From: Brevibacterium ihuae
GTDB lineage: Bacteria; Actinomycetota; Actinomycetes; Actinomycetales; Brevibacteriaceae
Reading direction: 5' to 3'
Assembly: GCF_900184225.1 (NCBI RefSeq)
Contig: NZ_FXWZ01000002.1
Coordinates: forward strand, 974,369 to 1,038,368
Length of the DNA stretch: 64,000 nt
The stretch's first letter is position 1; the number at the start of each line of letters is the position of its first letter. The notes under the pieces are model-generated. The model did no database searches. It was not told where the DNA came from and saw only the letters and a list, made by a program, of their open reading frames with translations. The position numbers and the translations under genes were made by a program. This document shows positions 18,581 through 26,265 of the stretch, in pieces.

Positions 18581-18958
18581 TCAGCGCTCCTGGGGGTCTC
18601 CCCCGGTGTCCGGCTCGCCGCCGGTCCGCGGCGCGGTTCCGTCGGGGCTCGGCGCCTCCGTCCGCCCGTCCGCCCCGGGATCGATCGCCCCGCCCCGGCC
18701 GTCGTGCCCGTGATTGAGGGGCTGGTTCTCCTCACCTGCCCGGCGCATGGGGATGGGATACCGGTCGACCGCGCGGTCCCGCGCGCGCACCCGGCGCACC
18801 CGGCGCAGGGCGTCGCGGACGAGGAGCACCACGGCGACGGCGATGAAGAGCGTGACGAGGAAGCCGATGGTGCCCGGGGTGACGAGCACCGGATCCGGGT
18901 ACTCGATCTCCTCGGTGGGCGCCGGTGACTGCGCCAGCAGGCTGAGCACTGCGGTCAT
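18581..18958 (-). CDS. small single-pass membrane protein, unknown function
   Basis: The 125-residue protein has a short extracytoplasmic start, one transmembrane helix (about residues 29-48, TIGFLVTLFIAVAVVLLVRD), an Arg-rich juxtamembrane segment and a long acidic, Gly/Pro-rich disordered tail. I recognise it only as the small membrane protein that commonly follows mca in actinobacteria. Its start overlaps the mca stop (ATGA), so it is co-translated with the amidase. Its stop lies 23 bases from the convergent trhA gene. Confidence 0.8.
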   Translation of the reverse strand: MTAVLSLLAQSPAPTEEIEYPDPVLVTPGTIGFLVTLFIAVAVVLLVRDALRRVRRVRARDRAVDRYPIPMRRAGEENQPLNHGHDGRGGAIDPGADGRTEAPSPDGTAPRTGGEPDTGGDPQER

Positions 18959-19938
18959 CGTCCGTCCTCCCCGAGGTCGCCGGCCCGGTCCGCCGTCGCG
19001 GCCACCTGCCGCCCATGGTCATCGGTGACCCCGGCGAACAGATCGGTCTCGACGAAGTCCTTCGTGTCGTCGAGCGGCGGGCGCCCGGTGCGGTCGAGCG
19101 CGAGCTCGAACTCCTCGGACGTCCAGTACTTCTTCGACGCCTCGCGGGCGCCGGTGAAGAAGCCGCCGTTCGGGTCGATCTGAGTCGCATGGGCGAGCAG
19201 CGCGCGATCGCGCCGGTCGAAGTGCTCCCGGCACTCGATGCGCGTCGACAGCCAGGTGCGGCGCGTGTCGGCCCGCTCCCGGTAGCGCTCGAGCATCTCG
19301 CCGAACGGCGACTCGATGCCGTCGGCGAGCATCCGCTCGTGGATGATGAGCCACTTCGTCGGCGACAGGTCCTGGTTGTAGTACACCTTCTGCACCTGCC
19401 ACGGAGCGCCGAGCTCCGGATTGTCCTCCGGGTGGGCGGCGGATTCGACGGCCGCCATCGTCACCTCGTGCGTCTTGATGTGGTCCGGGTGCGGGTATCC
19501 GCCGAGCTCGTCGTAGGTCGTCACGACGTGCGGCCGGAATCCGCGGATGAGGTGGACGAGCGGCCGAGCGGCGACGGCGGTGGGGGTGCGGTAGAAGCAC
19601 CCGTGCGGGGTCTCGACGGCGGGGTCGCCCTCGGGCAGGCCCGAGTCGACGAAGCCGATCCAGCGGTGCTCGGCACCGAGCTCCGCTGCGGCCCTGGCCA
19701 TCTCGTCGCGGCGCAGGCCCGCGATGTCGCGGGCGGCCTGCGGGCTCTGGAGCAGCGCGGGGTTGAGGATGTCGCCGGCCTCGCCGCCGGTCATCGTCGC
19801 GATCATCACCCGCGCCCCGAGACTCGTGTAGAGCGCGGTCGTCGCGGCGCCCTTCGAGGACTCGTCGTCCGGATGCGCGTGCACCGCGAGCAGACGCAGG
19901 CCGTGATAGGGCGCGGACTCCGGGGACGGGTGGTTCAT
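18955..19938 (-). CDS. mca: mycothiol S-conjugate amidase
   Basis: Mca cleaves mycothiol S-conjugates to release a mercapturic acid and GlcN-Ins, detoxifying electrophiles. The LmbE/PIG-L-type zinc site is intact: HPDDE at 22-26 and HPDH at 150-153 give His22, Asp25 and His153. The length (327 aa) and specific segments such as GGEAGDILNP and KKYWTSEEF favour Mca over its paralogue MshB. Its presence implies the organism makes mycothiol. The gene is transcribed away from the DUF4307 gene across a 131-base divergent region; TAGAGT on the minus strand near 20024 is a possible -10. Confidence 0.94.
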   Translation of the reverse strand: MNHPSPESAPYHGLRLLAVHAHPDDESSKGAATTALYTSLGARVMIATMTGGEAGDILNPALLQSPQAARDIAGLRRDEMARAAAELGAEHRWIGFVDSGLPEGDPAVETPHGCFYRTPTAVAARPLVHLIRGFRPHVVTTYDELGGYPHPDHIKTHEVTMAAVESAAHPEDNPELGAPWQVQKVYYNQDLSPTKWLIIHERMLADGIESPFGEMLERYRERADTRRTWLSTRIECREHFDRRDRALLAHATQIDPNGGFFTGAREASKKYWTSEEFELALDRTGRPPLDDTKDFVETDLFAGVTDDHGRQVAATADRAGDLGEDGR

Positions 19939-20069
19939 GAGCGGGAGGACCTCTCGACGGTGGGACGGCCGGACCCGCCGCTGCGGGCGGGCGGAACGGT
20001 CGGCCGACGATTCGACTACTCTAGGTTAGTGCGCCGGACGGACCCGAGACGAATCGAGAACGACACCAG

Positions 20070-20498
20070 ATGAGCACGGCACAGGCCTCCCTTGCCGACA
20101 GGTACGGCACCTCCGGACGTCGCGCGCCGCGCACTCCGCGCCGCCGTCGCGCCTCGGTGATCGCCGCGGCGGCCGGCATCGGCGTCCTCGTGGTCCTCGC
20201 CGGCTGGTACGCCTTCTCCCCGAGCGACTCGCCCGTCGACCCGACGACGATCTCCTACGACGTCGTCGACTCGACCCTCACCACCGCGCACGTCTCCGTG
20301 GTCCCGGATGAGGAGCGGACGATCGAGTGCATCGTGCAGGCGACGAACGAGCAGGAGGCGATCGTCGGCTTCCGCGAGGTCACCGTCGCTCCCGACCCGG
20401 CCGCCGACGACGCGCGACCGGTCGAGCTCCGTCTCGACATCGCCACCACCCAGCTCGCGGCGAGCGGACATGTGGATTCCTGCTGGTTCCTCGACTAG
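20070..20498 (+). CDS. DUF4307 family membrane protein
   Basis: The 142-residue protein has an Arg-rich cytoplasmic N-terminus, one transmembrane helix (about residues 29-48) and an extracytoplasmic beta-rich domain with two Cys, one in ECIVQA and the other in DSCWFLD at the C-terminus, which may form a disulfide. DUF4307 is actinobacteria-specific and lies between mca and greA in many genomes, as here. Its function is unknown. TAGGTT near 20023 could be the -10. The stop TAG is the first half of a TAGACT box that may drive greA. Confidence 0.85.
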   Translation: MSTAQASLADRYGTSGRRAPRTPRRRRASVIAAAAGIGVLVVLAGWYAFSPSDSPVDPTTISYDVVDSTLTTAHVSVVPDEERTIECIVQATNEQEAIVGFREVTVAPDPAADDARPVELRLDIATTQLAASGHVDSCWFLD

Positions 20499-20583
20499 AC
20501 TGGTCCTTCACAGTTGCGATCTGCTCCCGGAAGCCCACCGGCCTCCGGGAGTTCTCATTGCAGTTCAGTTCTCATTGCAGTTC
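20496..20583 (+). promoter_or_regulatory. greA leader: -10 box, 8-bp stem hairpin and 17-bp tandem duplication
   Basis: TAGACT at 20496-20501 predicts a start near 20508 and a leader of about 108 bases. CTCCCGGA (20524-20531) pairs with TCCGGGAG (20544-20551) across a 12-base loop. Immediately after, AGTTCTCATTGCAGTTC occurs twice in perfect tandem (20550-20566, 20567-20583). The hairpin followed by TTCTCATT could be a terminator for the DUF4307 gene or an attenuator for greA. Confidence 0.55.
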
Positions 20584-20615
20584 GGCCGCAGCCCGCGGCC
20601 GGGATTAGGAGTGAC

Positions 20616-21113
20616 ATGACCGAGGACATCACGGGCGAGGAGACCTGGCTCAGCCAGGAGGCCTTCGATCGCCTGACCAAGGAGCTCGAGCACCTCAAGG
20701 GGCCCGGTCGTGTCGAGATCGCCGAACGCATCGAGGCGGCGCGCGACGAGGGCGACCTCAAGGAGAACGGCGGCTACCACGCCGCCCGCGAGGAGCAGGG
20801 CAAGCAGGAGGCCCGCATCCGCCAGCTCGAGCACCTCCTCGCCCATGCGCAGGTCGGCGCCGCCGACACCGACACCACCGTCGTCTCGCCGGGCAAAGTC
20901 ATCACCGTCGACGCCGGCGGCCGGGAGCTCACCTTCCTCCTCGGCTCGCGCGAGATCGTCGACGAGGACGAGACGATGAACGTCGTCTCCGAGCAGTCGC
21001 CGCTCGGCGCGGCCGTCAACGGCAAGAAGGTCGACGACTCCGCCTCCTACGAGGCCCCCAACGGCCGGACCATCTCCGTCACCGTGAAGAAGATCGAGGC
21101 ATTCTCCGGCTGA
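20616..21113 (+). CDS. greA: transcription elongation factor GreA
   Basis: GreA rescues backtracked RNA polymerase by stimulating transcript cleavage through its secondary channel. The 165-residue protein has the N-terminal coiled-coil stem (LTKELEHLKGPGRVEIAERIEAARDEGDLKENGGYHAAREEQ), with the acidic tip Asp-Glu pair in ARDEGDLKEN, and the C-terminal FKBP-like domain (SPLGAAVNGKKVDD). Start ATG 20616 has TAGGAG seven bases upstream. A 16-bp perfect hairpin ends the transcript unit. Confidence 0.97.
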   Translation: MTEDITGEETWLSQEAFDRLTKELEHLKGPGRVEIAERIEAARDEGDLKENGGYHAAREEQGKQEARIRQLEHLLAHAQVGAADTDTTVVSPGKVITVDAGGRELTFLLGSREIVDEDETMNVVSEQSPLGAAVNGKKVDDSASYEAPNGRTISVTVKKIEAFSG

Positions 21114-21151
21114 TCCGACACCGCGCCGGCCGGCGGACACCGCCGGAGGAT

Positions 21152-21186
21152 CGAGCGGCCCGGGGCATTGTGCCCCGGGCCGCTCG
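21152..21186 (+). terminator. strong 16-bp hairpin after greA
   Basis: A perfect 16-base stem (21152-21167 with 21171-21186) closes on a TTG loop. It begins 39 bases after the greA stop. It lacks a T tract, as is common for actinobacterial terminators. It may also stop the convergent AI-2E family gene ending at 21208. Confidence 0.85.
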
Positions 21187-21207
21187 CGCGTGTGCAGACG
21201 CTTCCCG

Positions 21208-22686
21208 TCAGAGCCGGTCGCCCGGATCGCCGGACCCGGCTCCCGGGCCGCGCCCGGACGGGGGTGCGCTCGTCCCGGACCGATCATTCCCGCTCCCGCG
21301 GTCGTGCTCTCGGACCGATGCCGCCGTGGAGCCTGAGGCGGTGGACGACTCCCGCTCCTCCGGCAGTGTGGTGCGCAGCGGGGAGTCATCGGGATCGCCC
21401 TCGAGCCGCGGCTTCTCCTCCCCGTCCGCGACGTGCGTCTTCGCCTCGTCGTCGGGGGCGAAGACGTCCCGCCCGGCGAGATAGAGCACGACGGTGTTGA
21501 TCACCGCGATGAGCGGAACGGCGAACAGCGCTCCCGGGATGCCGTAGAGGAAGCCGCCGGCGGCCACCGCGAGCACCACGGCGAGCGGATGGACGGCCAC
21601 GGCTTTGCCCATGATGAAGGGCTGGAGGACGTTGCCCTCGATCTGCTGGACGAGGAGCACGACGCCGAGCATGATGAGCGCGGGCACGAAGCCCTGGGAC
21701 ACGAGGGCGACGACGACGGCGATGGCGCCGGTCGCCACGGCACCGACGATCGGGATGAAGGAGCCGAGGAACACGAGCACGGTGAGCGGGATGACGAGCG
21801 GCAGCCCGAGGAAGAACGCGCCGATTCCGATGCCGATCGCGTCGACGCCGGCGACGATGATCTGCACCCGCACGTACTGGACGAGGGTCTGCCAGCCGCG
21901 CAGCGCGGCGCCCTCCGCCTGCGCGCGGGCGGGCTTGGGCAGGAGTCCGACGAACCAGTTGAAGATCGACCGGCCGTCGTAGACGAAGAAGAAGGCGGTG
22001 AACAGGGTGAGGAGGAGACCGGTGAGGAAGCTCCCCACCGAGGTCGCCGCACCGACCGCACCGCCGAGAATCTGCGAGGTGTTCGACTGCAGCAACGCCA
22101 CTCCCTGCGCGACCGCGTCGTCGATCATCTGTGAGACGCGCGAGGCCTCGAACCCGAACGGATTGCTCTGGAGCCAGTCGCTGATCGACAGGAAGCCGGC
22201 GACCACCTGATCGGTGAGGTCGGCGAAACCGACGACGATCTGCTGGCCGACGAGGTAGATGAGCCCGACGACGAACACGATGAAGCCGAAGAACGCGATG
22301 ACGGCAGAGAGGACCTGCGGGAGGCCGATCCGGCCGAGGAAGGCGACGAGCGGGGACAGGAGCGCGGAGATGAGGAGAGCGATGAGCGCCGGCAGCACGA
22401 TCATGCTGATCTTGGACAGGAGCCACAGCGCGACCCCGATCCCGGCGAGCACGACGATGCTGCGCCAGCTCCACGCGGCGGCCAGCCGCATGGGCGGCGC
22501 GACGTAGGGCTCGTAGGCCCCGCGACCGAGCTCGTCCTCGGTGGGCTCGGCGTACACCGCGGGACCCGGTTCGAGGGTGCCGAAGCTCCCGCCGGGCCGG
22601 CTCGCGGCCGCGTCCCGCCGGAGCCGGAACTCGTCCCACACGCTGCGCAGTCGCCGGGTCATGCCGGCGCGGGTCTGTTTGGCCAT
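21208..22686 (-). CDS. AI-2E family transporter (UPF0118)
   Basis: The 492-residue protein has about eight membrane helices in the AI-2E exporter family pattern, including LLTLFTAFFFVYDG, GSFIPIVGAVATG and QQIEGNVLQPFIMGKAV, the family's most conserved segment. Family members export AI-2 (TqsA) or act in ion transport; the substrate here is not predictable. It has a 70-residue charged cytoplasmic N-terminus and an 80-residue disordered, Ser/Gly/Asp-rich C-terminus. ATG 22686 follows TACAGT (22699-22694, minus) by seven bases without a Shine-Dalgarno. The M. tuberculosis counterpart lies in the same neighbourhood. Confidence 0.88.
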   Translation of the reverse strand: MAKQTRAGMTRRLRSVWDEFRLRRDAAASRPGGSFGTLEPGPAVYAEPTEDELGRGAYEPYVAPPMRLAAAWSWRSIVVLAGIGVALWLLSKISMIVLPALIALLISALLSPLVAFLGRIGLPQVLSAVIAFFGFIVFVVGLIYLVGQQIVVGFADLTDQVVAGFLSISDWLQSNPFGFEASRVSQMIDDAVAQGVALLQSNTSQILGGAVGAATSVGSFLTGLLLTLFTAFFFVYDGRSIFNWFVGLLPKPARAQAEGAALRGWQTLVQYVRVQIIVAGVDAIGIGIGAFFLGLPLVIPLTVLVFLGSFIPIVGAVATGAIAVVVALVSQGFVPALIMLGVVLLVQQIEGNVLQPFIMGKAVAVHPLAVVLAVAAGGFLYGIPGALFAVPLIAVINTVVLYLAGRDVFAPDDEAKTHVADGEEKPRLEGDPDDSPLRTTLPEERESSTASGSTAASVREHDRGSGNDRSGTSAPPSGRGPGAGSGDPGDRL

Positions 22687-22693
22687 GCGCCCC

Positions 22694-22710
22694 ACTGTAT
22701 CCCCTAGACT
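22694..22710. promoter_or_regulatory. overlapping divergent promoters (AI-2E transporter and SGNH gene)
   Basis: TACAGT at 22699-22694 (minus) sits seven bases before the transporter ATG. TAGACT at 22705-22710 (plus) serves the SGNH gene, whose ATG 22736 has GGGAAGG upstream. The two -10 boxes are only five bases apart, so polymerases would compete. Confidence 0.5.
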
Positions 22711-22735
22711 CGGCTCGGAACGGGAAGGAACTCCG

Positions 22736-23629
22736 ATGCGCCGAGCGACGATGTGGGCCCTGGGCCTCGGGCTCGGAGTGCCCGCGCTCGCACTCGCCGC
22801 CGGCAGCATCCAGCTCCGTCTCCAGTCGAGCCGGCTGCGCGCCGCGGTCGAGCAGGACGCGCGCCGACCGATCCCCCCGCTCGCCCTCCTCGTCGACCGG
22901 CGGACCGGCCGGGGCCGCCCGCTGCTCGAGAACCCGGCGGACAAGGACCATCCGGCGATCGCCGTCCTCGGCGACTCGTGGGTCGCCGGGCTCGACGTCG
23001 GCTCCCGGAAGCGCACCCCGGGCATGCTGCTCGCCCGCGGCCTGTCCCGCCTCCTCGACGAGGACGTACGCCTGCGCGTCGTCGCCGAACCCTCCGCCGG
23101 CGCCGACGACGTCCTCCGCCAGGTATCGACGGTGCTCGCCGACCGCCGGATGCGCCGCTCCCGCACCGGCGCCTCCCGGCCCCGCTACGCGGTGCTCTCG
23201 ATGGGCACCGCCGACCTCGTCCATCCGCTCAGCGGCTCGATCGGCCTGCCGGTGCTGTCGACGGCGATCAACCGGCTCCAGCGCGAGGGCGGCTATCGGG
23301 TGCTCGTCCTCACCGTGCCCAACCTCGGCCTCCTGCCGCTCATCGGCAGGCCGCTGCGTGACGTGCTCCGCCGCAGCTCGCGCGTGCTCTCCGGTTCGCA
23401 GTGGCTCACCGCGGTGAGCACGGGGGCGCTGCCGGTGTCGCTCAACCGGACGCTCGCCGGCACGTCGCGGATCGGGCTGCTGAGCCCCGGCGGGCGCTCT
23501 CCGAGCCTGCTCGGCACCACCCAGCTCGCCGCCGCGGTCCTACGGCGGATCGCCGAGGACCTCGAGCTCCCCGTCGAGGTCCGCCCTGCACCCGAACCCG
23601 CAGACGATACCGAGGAGCACCCCGCATGA
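22736..23629 (+). CDS. SGNH/GDSL-family hydrolase-like protein
   Basis: The 297-residue protein has an N-terminal signal-anchor helix (about residues 5-23), then an SGNH fold beginning with VLGDSWVAG (77-85), in which Ser81 is the block I nucleophile. A block V-like region is not obvious from the sequence, so activity is uncertain. Related proteins act as extracellular lipases or esterases, or deacylate glycans. The start ATG 22736 has a good Shine-Dalgarno. It overlaps maf by four bases (ATGA), forming a two-gene operon. Confidence 0.75.
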   Translation: MRRATMWALGLGLGVPALALAAGSIQLRLQSSRLRAAVEQDARRPIPPLALLVDRRTGRGRPLLENPADKDHPAIAVLGDSWVAGLDVGSRKRTPGMLLARGLSRLLDEDVRLRVVAEPSAGADDVLRQVSTVLADRRMRRSRTGASRPRYAVLSMGTADLVHPLSGSIGLPVLSTAINRLQREGGYRVLVLTVPNLGLLPLIGRPLRDVLRRSSRVLSGSQWLTAVSTGALPVSLNRTLAGTSRIGLLSPGGRSPSLLGTTQLAAAVLRRIAEDLELPVEVRPAPEPADDTEEHPA

Positions 23630-24294
23630 CCGCCGTCGTCCTCGCCTCCGGGTCCCCGTCGCGGAGGAAGATCCTCGCCGGCTCCGGAATCACCGCCCAC
23701 GTCCTCGTCCCCGAGGTCGACGAGGCGGCGGTCGCCGCGGCGCACCCGCGGGCGAGCGTCGTCGAGCTCGCCGCGCTGCTCGCCGAGGCGAAGGGGCGGG
23801 CCGTCATCGACCGGATCCTCGGCGGCGCCGATGAGATCCCGGGGGCCGACGACACCGCGGTGCTCTTCGCCTCGGACTCGATCCTCGAGCTCACCGGCCG
23901 CCCCGTCGGCAAGCCGCACACCGCCGAGGCGACCCGCCGGGTGTGGGAGGAGATGGGCGGGAGGAGCGCTGCGCTCCACACCGGCCACTACGTCGCCCGG
24001 CTCGACCGCACCGGCACCGGCGGACGCTGGGAGCTCGCCGCCGCGGTGTCGGAGCCCGCGACCGCGGTGATCCACACCGCCCGGCCCACCCCGGAGGAGC
24101 TCGACGCCTACATCGCGACCACGGAGCCCTTCGAGGTCGCCGGCGCGCTGACGATCGACGGCTACGGCGGCGCATTCGTCACCGGGATCGAGGGCGATCA
24201 TCACACCGTCATCGGGCTCAGCCTGCCGGTGTTGCGCCGGCTCGTCACCGACCTCGGCGTGTTCTGGCCGTCCCTGTGGGACATCCGCCGGTGA
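23626..24294 (+). CDS. maf: Maf-family nucleoside triphosphate pyrophosphatase
   Basis: Maf proteins hydrolyse non-canonical or surplus nucleoside triphosphates (dTTP, UTP, modified bases) to monophosphates. The 222-residue protein has the N-terminal LASGSPSRR, the catalytic FASDSILELTGRPVGKP region and the C-terminal GGAFVTGIEGDHHTVIGLSL. The usual second acidic block has Ser at ASDS where many relatives have AD(S/T), which is a normal variant. The gene is coupled to the SGNH gene through an ATGA overlap and precedes the acyl-CoA carboxylase gene, as in M. tuberculosis (Rv3282, then accA3). Confidence 0.93.
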   Translation: MTAVVLASGSPSRRKILAGSGITAHVLVPEVDEAAVAAAHPRASVVELAALLAEAKGRAVIDRILGGADEIPGADDTAVLFASDSILELTGRPVGKPHTAEATRRVWEEMGGRSAALHTGHYVARLDRTGTGGRWELAAAVSEPATAVIHTARPTPEELDAYIATTEPFEVAGALTIDGYGGAFVTGIEGDHHTVIGLSLPVLRRLVTDLGVFWPSLWDIRR

Positions 24295-24363
24295 CCGGCG
24301 GGGACCCGGAAGCCCGCGCTCGGCGACACTCCCGGGGCGTGCGGAGAACTTCGCACAGATCTT

Positions 24364-24404
24364 TTGTGGATCGCCCACAAGCGTTTGGCGGTGCTCCCTA
24401 GATT
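24364..24404 (+). promoter_or_regulatory. accBC promoter with an operator-like palindrome
   Basis: TTGTGG-N5-CCACAA at 24364-24380 is a perfect inverted repeat. TAGATT at 24399-24404 is a good -10, so the palindrome covers the -35 region. A repressor site for fatty-acid precursor supply is an inference. Confidence 0.45.
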
Positions 24405-24441
24405 TGTGCTGATCCACACCGACCGCCACAGGAGACCCCAC

Positions 24442-26232
24442 ATGAGTCAGCTGGCCGCGGACTACTCCGCGAGCGTGACGCACCGCCCGATCAGCTCGGT
24501 GTTCATCGCCAACCGCGGAGAGATCGCCGTGCGCATCATCCGCGCCTGCCACGACCTGGGGATCCGCGCGATCGCGGCCTACACCCGGCCGGACGCGAAC
24601 GCCGACTTCGTGCGGCTCGCCGACGACGCCTGGCTGCTCGACGGGATGGGCCCGTCGGACACGTATCTCAACATCACCCGGCTGCTCGAGCTCGCGGAGC
24701 GGGCCGGGGCGGATGCCGTGCACCCCGGATACGGCTACCTCGCCGAGAGCCCCGACTTCGCGCAGGCCGTCCTCGACGCCGGGCTCGTGTGGGTGGGCCC
24801 GCCGCCGGCCGCGATCGCCCGGCTCGGTGACAAGGCCGGTGCCCGCGACGTCGCCGAGGCCGTCGACGCCCCCGTCACGCGCGGCTCCGGCGGCGCGGTG
24901 GCCGACCTCGCCGCGGCCCGGGAGATCGCCGAATCGATCGGCTACCCCGTTGCCATCAAGGCCGTGTACGGCGGCGGCGGGCGCGGCTTCCGCACCGCGG
25001 CCGACCCCTCCGAGCTCCAGCCGGCCCTCGAGTCCGCGACCCGCGAGGCGCGCAGCGCGTTCGGCCGCGGCGAGTGCCTCATCGAGCAGCAGATCGTCGA
25101 CCCGCGCCACATCGAGACCCAGTGCCTCGTCGACGCCGCGGGCACCGTGCACGTCGTGTCGACCCGCGACTGCACCCTCCAGCGGCGCAATCAGAAGATC
25201 GTCGAGGAGGCGCCCGCCCCGTTCCTCAGCGAGGAGCAGCGCGAGACCGTGTCCGCGGCCTCGGAGCGGATCCTCGCCCACGTCGGCTACGTCGGGGCGG
25301 CCACCTGCGAGTTCCTCCTCGGGCGGGACGGCCGGCCGACCTTCATGGAGGTCAACGCCCGGATCCAGGTCGAGCACACGGTCACCGAGGAGGTGTCCGG
25401 CGTCGATCTCGTCGCCTGGCAGCTCCGGATCGCCGCCGGCGAGTCGCTGCCGGCCACGCTGCCCGCCCCGCGCGGCCACTCGATCGAGTTCCGGATCAAC
25501 GCGGAGGACGCGCGCCGCGGGTTCTTCCCCGCGACCGGGCGGATCTCGCGCTACGTCCCGCCAGCCGGGCCCGGGGTCCGGCTCGACTCGGGCGTCGGCG
25601 TCGGGACCGAGGTCGGCACCGATTTCGATCCCATGCTCGCCAAGCTCATCGTCACCGGCGAGGACCGGGAGCAGGCGCTCGCCCGCGCCCGGCGGGCCCT
25701 CGACGAGTTCACCATCGAGGGCGTGCGCACGCTCATCCCGCTCCACCGGCGGCTCGTCGACGAGCCGGCCTTCACCGAGGACTTCACCGTGTCGACGCAC
25801 TGGCTGCAGTCGACGTACATGACCGAGCTCGACACCCCGGAGGAACCCATGTCCGTGCACACCCCGCCCGCAGAGGACGTCATCGACATCGTCGTGGAGG
25901 TCGAGGGCCACCGCATGACCGTCAAGGTCCCCGCCGAGCTCGCCCGTCCGGCGGCCCCCGGCGCCACCACCCGCCGCGGCGGCCTGCAGCGCAAGGGCTC
26001 GCGCAGGGAGGACGACTCCCCCACCCTGTCCGCCCCGATGCAGGGCACGATCGTCACCGTCGAGGTGTCCGCCGGCGACACCGTCGAGGCGGGCCAGCGC
26101 CTCGCCGTCATCGAGGCGATGAAGATGGAGCAGCCGCTCACCGCCACCCACGCCGCCACGGTCGCCCGGGTGCTCGTCGAGGAGGGCCAGGGCGTGCGCG
26201 CCGGCGAGGCGCTCATCGAGTTCGAGGCCTGA
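24442..26232 (+). CDS. accBC: acyl-CoA carboxylase alpha subunit (biotin carboxylase + BCCP)
   Basis: The 596-residue protein fuses a biotin carboxylase (residues about 15-460) to a C-terminal biotinyl domain whose lysine is Lys561 in EAMKMEQ. It carboxylates biotin with ATP and bicarbonate for transfer by separate beta subunits to acetyl- or propionyl-CoA, the first step of fatty-acid synthesis. ATP-grasp features include KAVYGGGGRGFR and FMEVNARIQVEHTVTEE. No beta subunit lies in the window. The start ATG 24442 follows CAGGAGA; an in-frame ATG at 24364 is rejected because it lies before the -10. A glutamate-rich linker of about 60 residues joins the domains. Confidence 0.95.
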   Translation: MSQLAADYSASVTHRPISSVFIANRGEIAVRIIRACHDLGIRAIAAYTRPDANADFVRLADDAWLLDGMGPSDTYLNITRLLELAERAGADAVHPGYGYLAESPDFAQAVLDAGLVWVGPPPAAIARLGDKAGARDVAEAVDAPVTRGSGGAVADLAAAREIAESIGYPVAIKAVYGGGGRGFRTAADPSELQPALESATREARSAFGRGECLIEQQIVDPRHIETQCLVDAAGTVHVVSTRDCTLQRRNQKIVEEAPAPFLSEEQRETVSAASERILAHVGYVGAATCEFLLGRDGRPTFMEVNARIQVEHTVTEEVSGVDLVAWQLRIAAGESLPATLPAPRGHSIEFRINAEDARRGFFPATGRISRYVPPAGPGVRLDSGVGVGTEVGTDFDPMLAKLIVTGEDREQALARARRALDEFTIEGVRTLIPLHRRLVDEPAFTEDFTVSTHWLQSTYMTELDTPEEPMSVHTPPAEDVIDIVVEVEGHRMTVKVPAELARPAAPGATTRRGGLQRKGSRREDDSPTLSAPMQGTIVTVEVSAGDTVEAGQRLAVIEAMKMEQPLTATHAATVARVLVEEGQGVRAGEALIEFEA

Positions 26233-26254
26233 GCCGCGCCAGAGCGCCTCAGGC
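26227..26254. terminator. bulged hairpin across the accBC stop, between convergent genes
   Basis: GCCTGAG (26227-26233) pairs with CTCAGGC (26248-26254). Inside, GCGC-CAGA-GCGC extends the stem past a CC bulge. It spans the accBC stop and lies 12 bases before the lpdA stop. Confidence 0.55.
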
Positions 26255-26265
26255 GACGCCGCGCC

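Noticed and set aside
24364-24441. Upstream start for accBC giving 26 extra residues
   Set aside because: It lies upstream of TAGATT and inside the palindrome; ATG 24442 has CAGGAGA and fits the family N-terminus.
23293-26151. A 952-codon minus-strand open frame across maf and accBC
   Set aside because: It is antisense to two well-conserved genes and rich in Gly/Arg/Asp repeats; no start signal or homology is visible.
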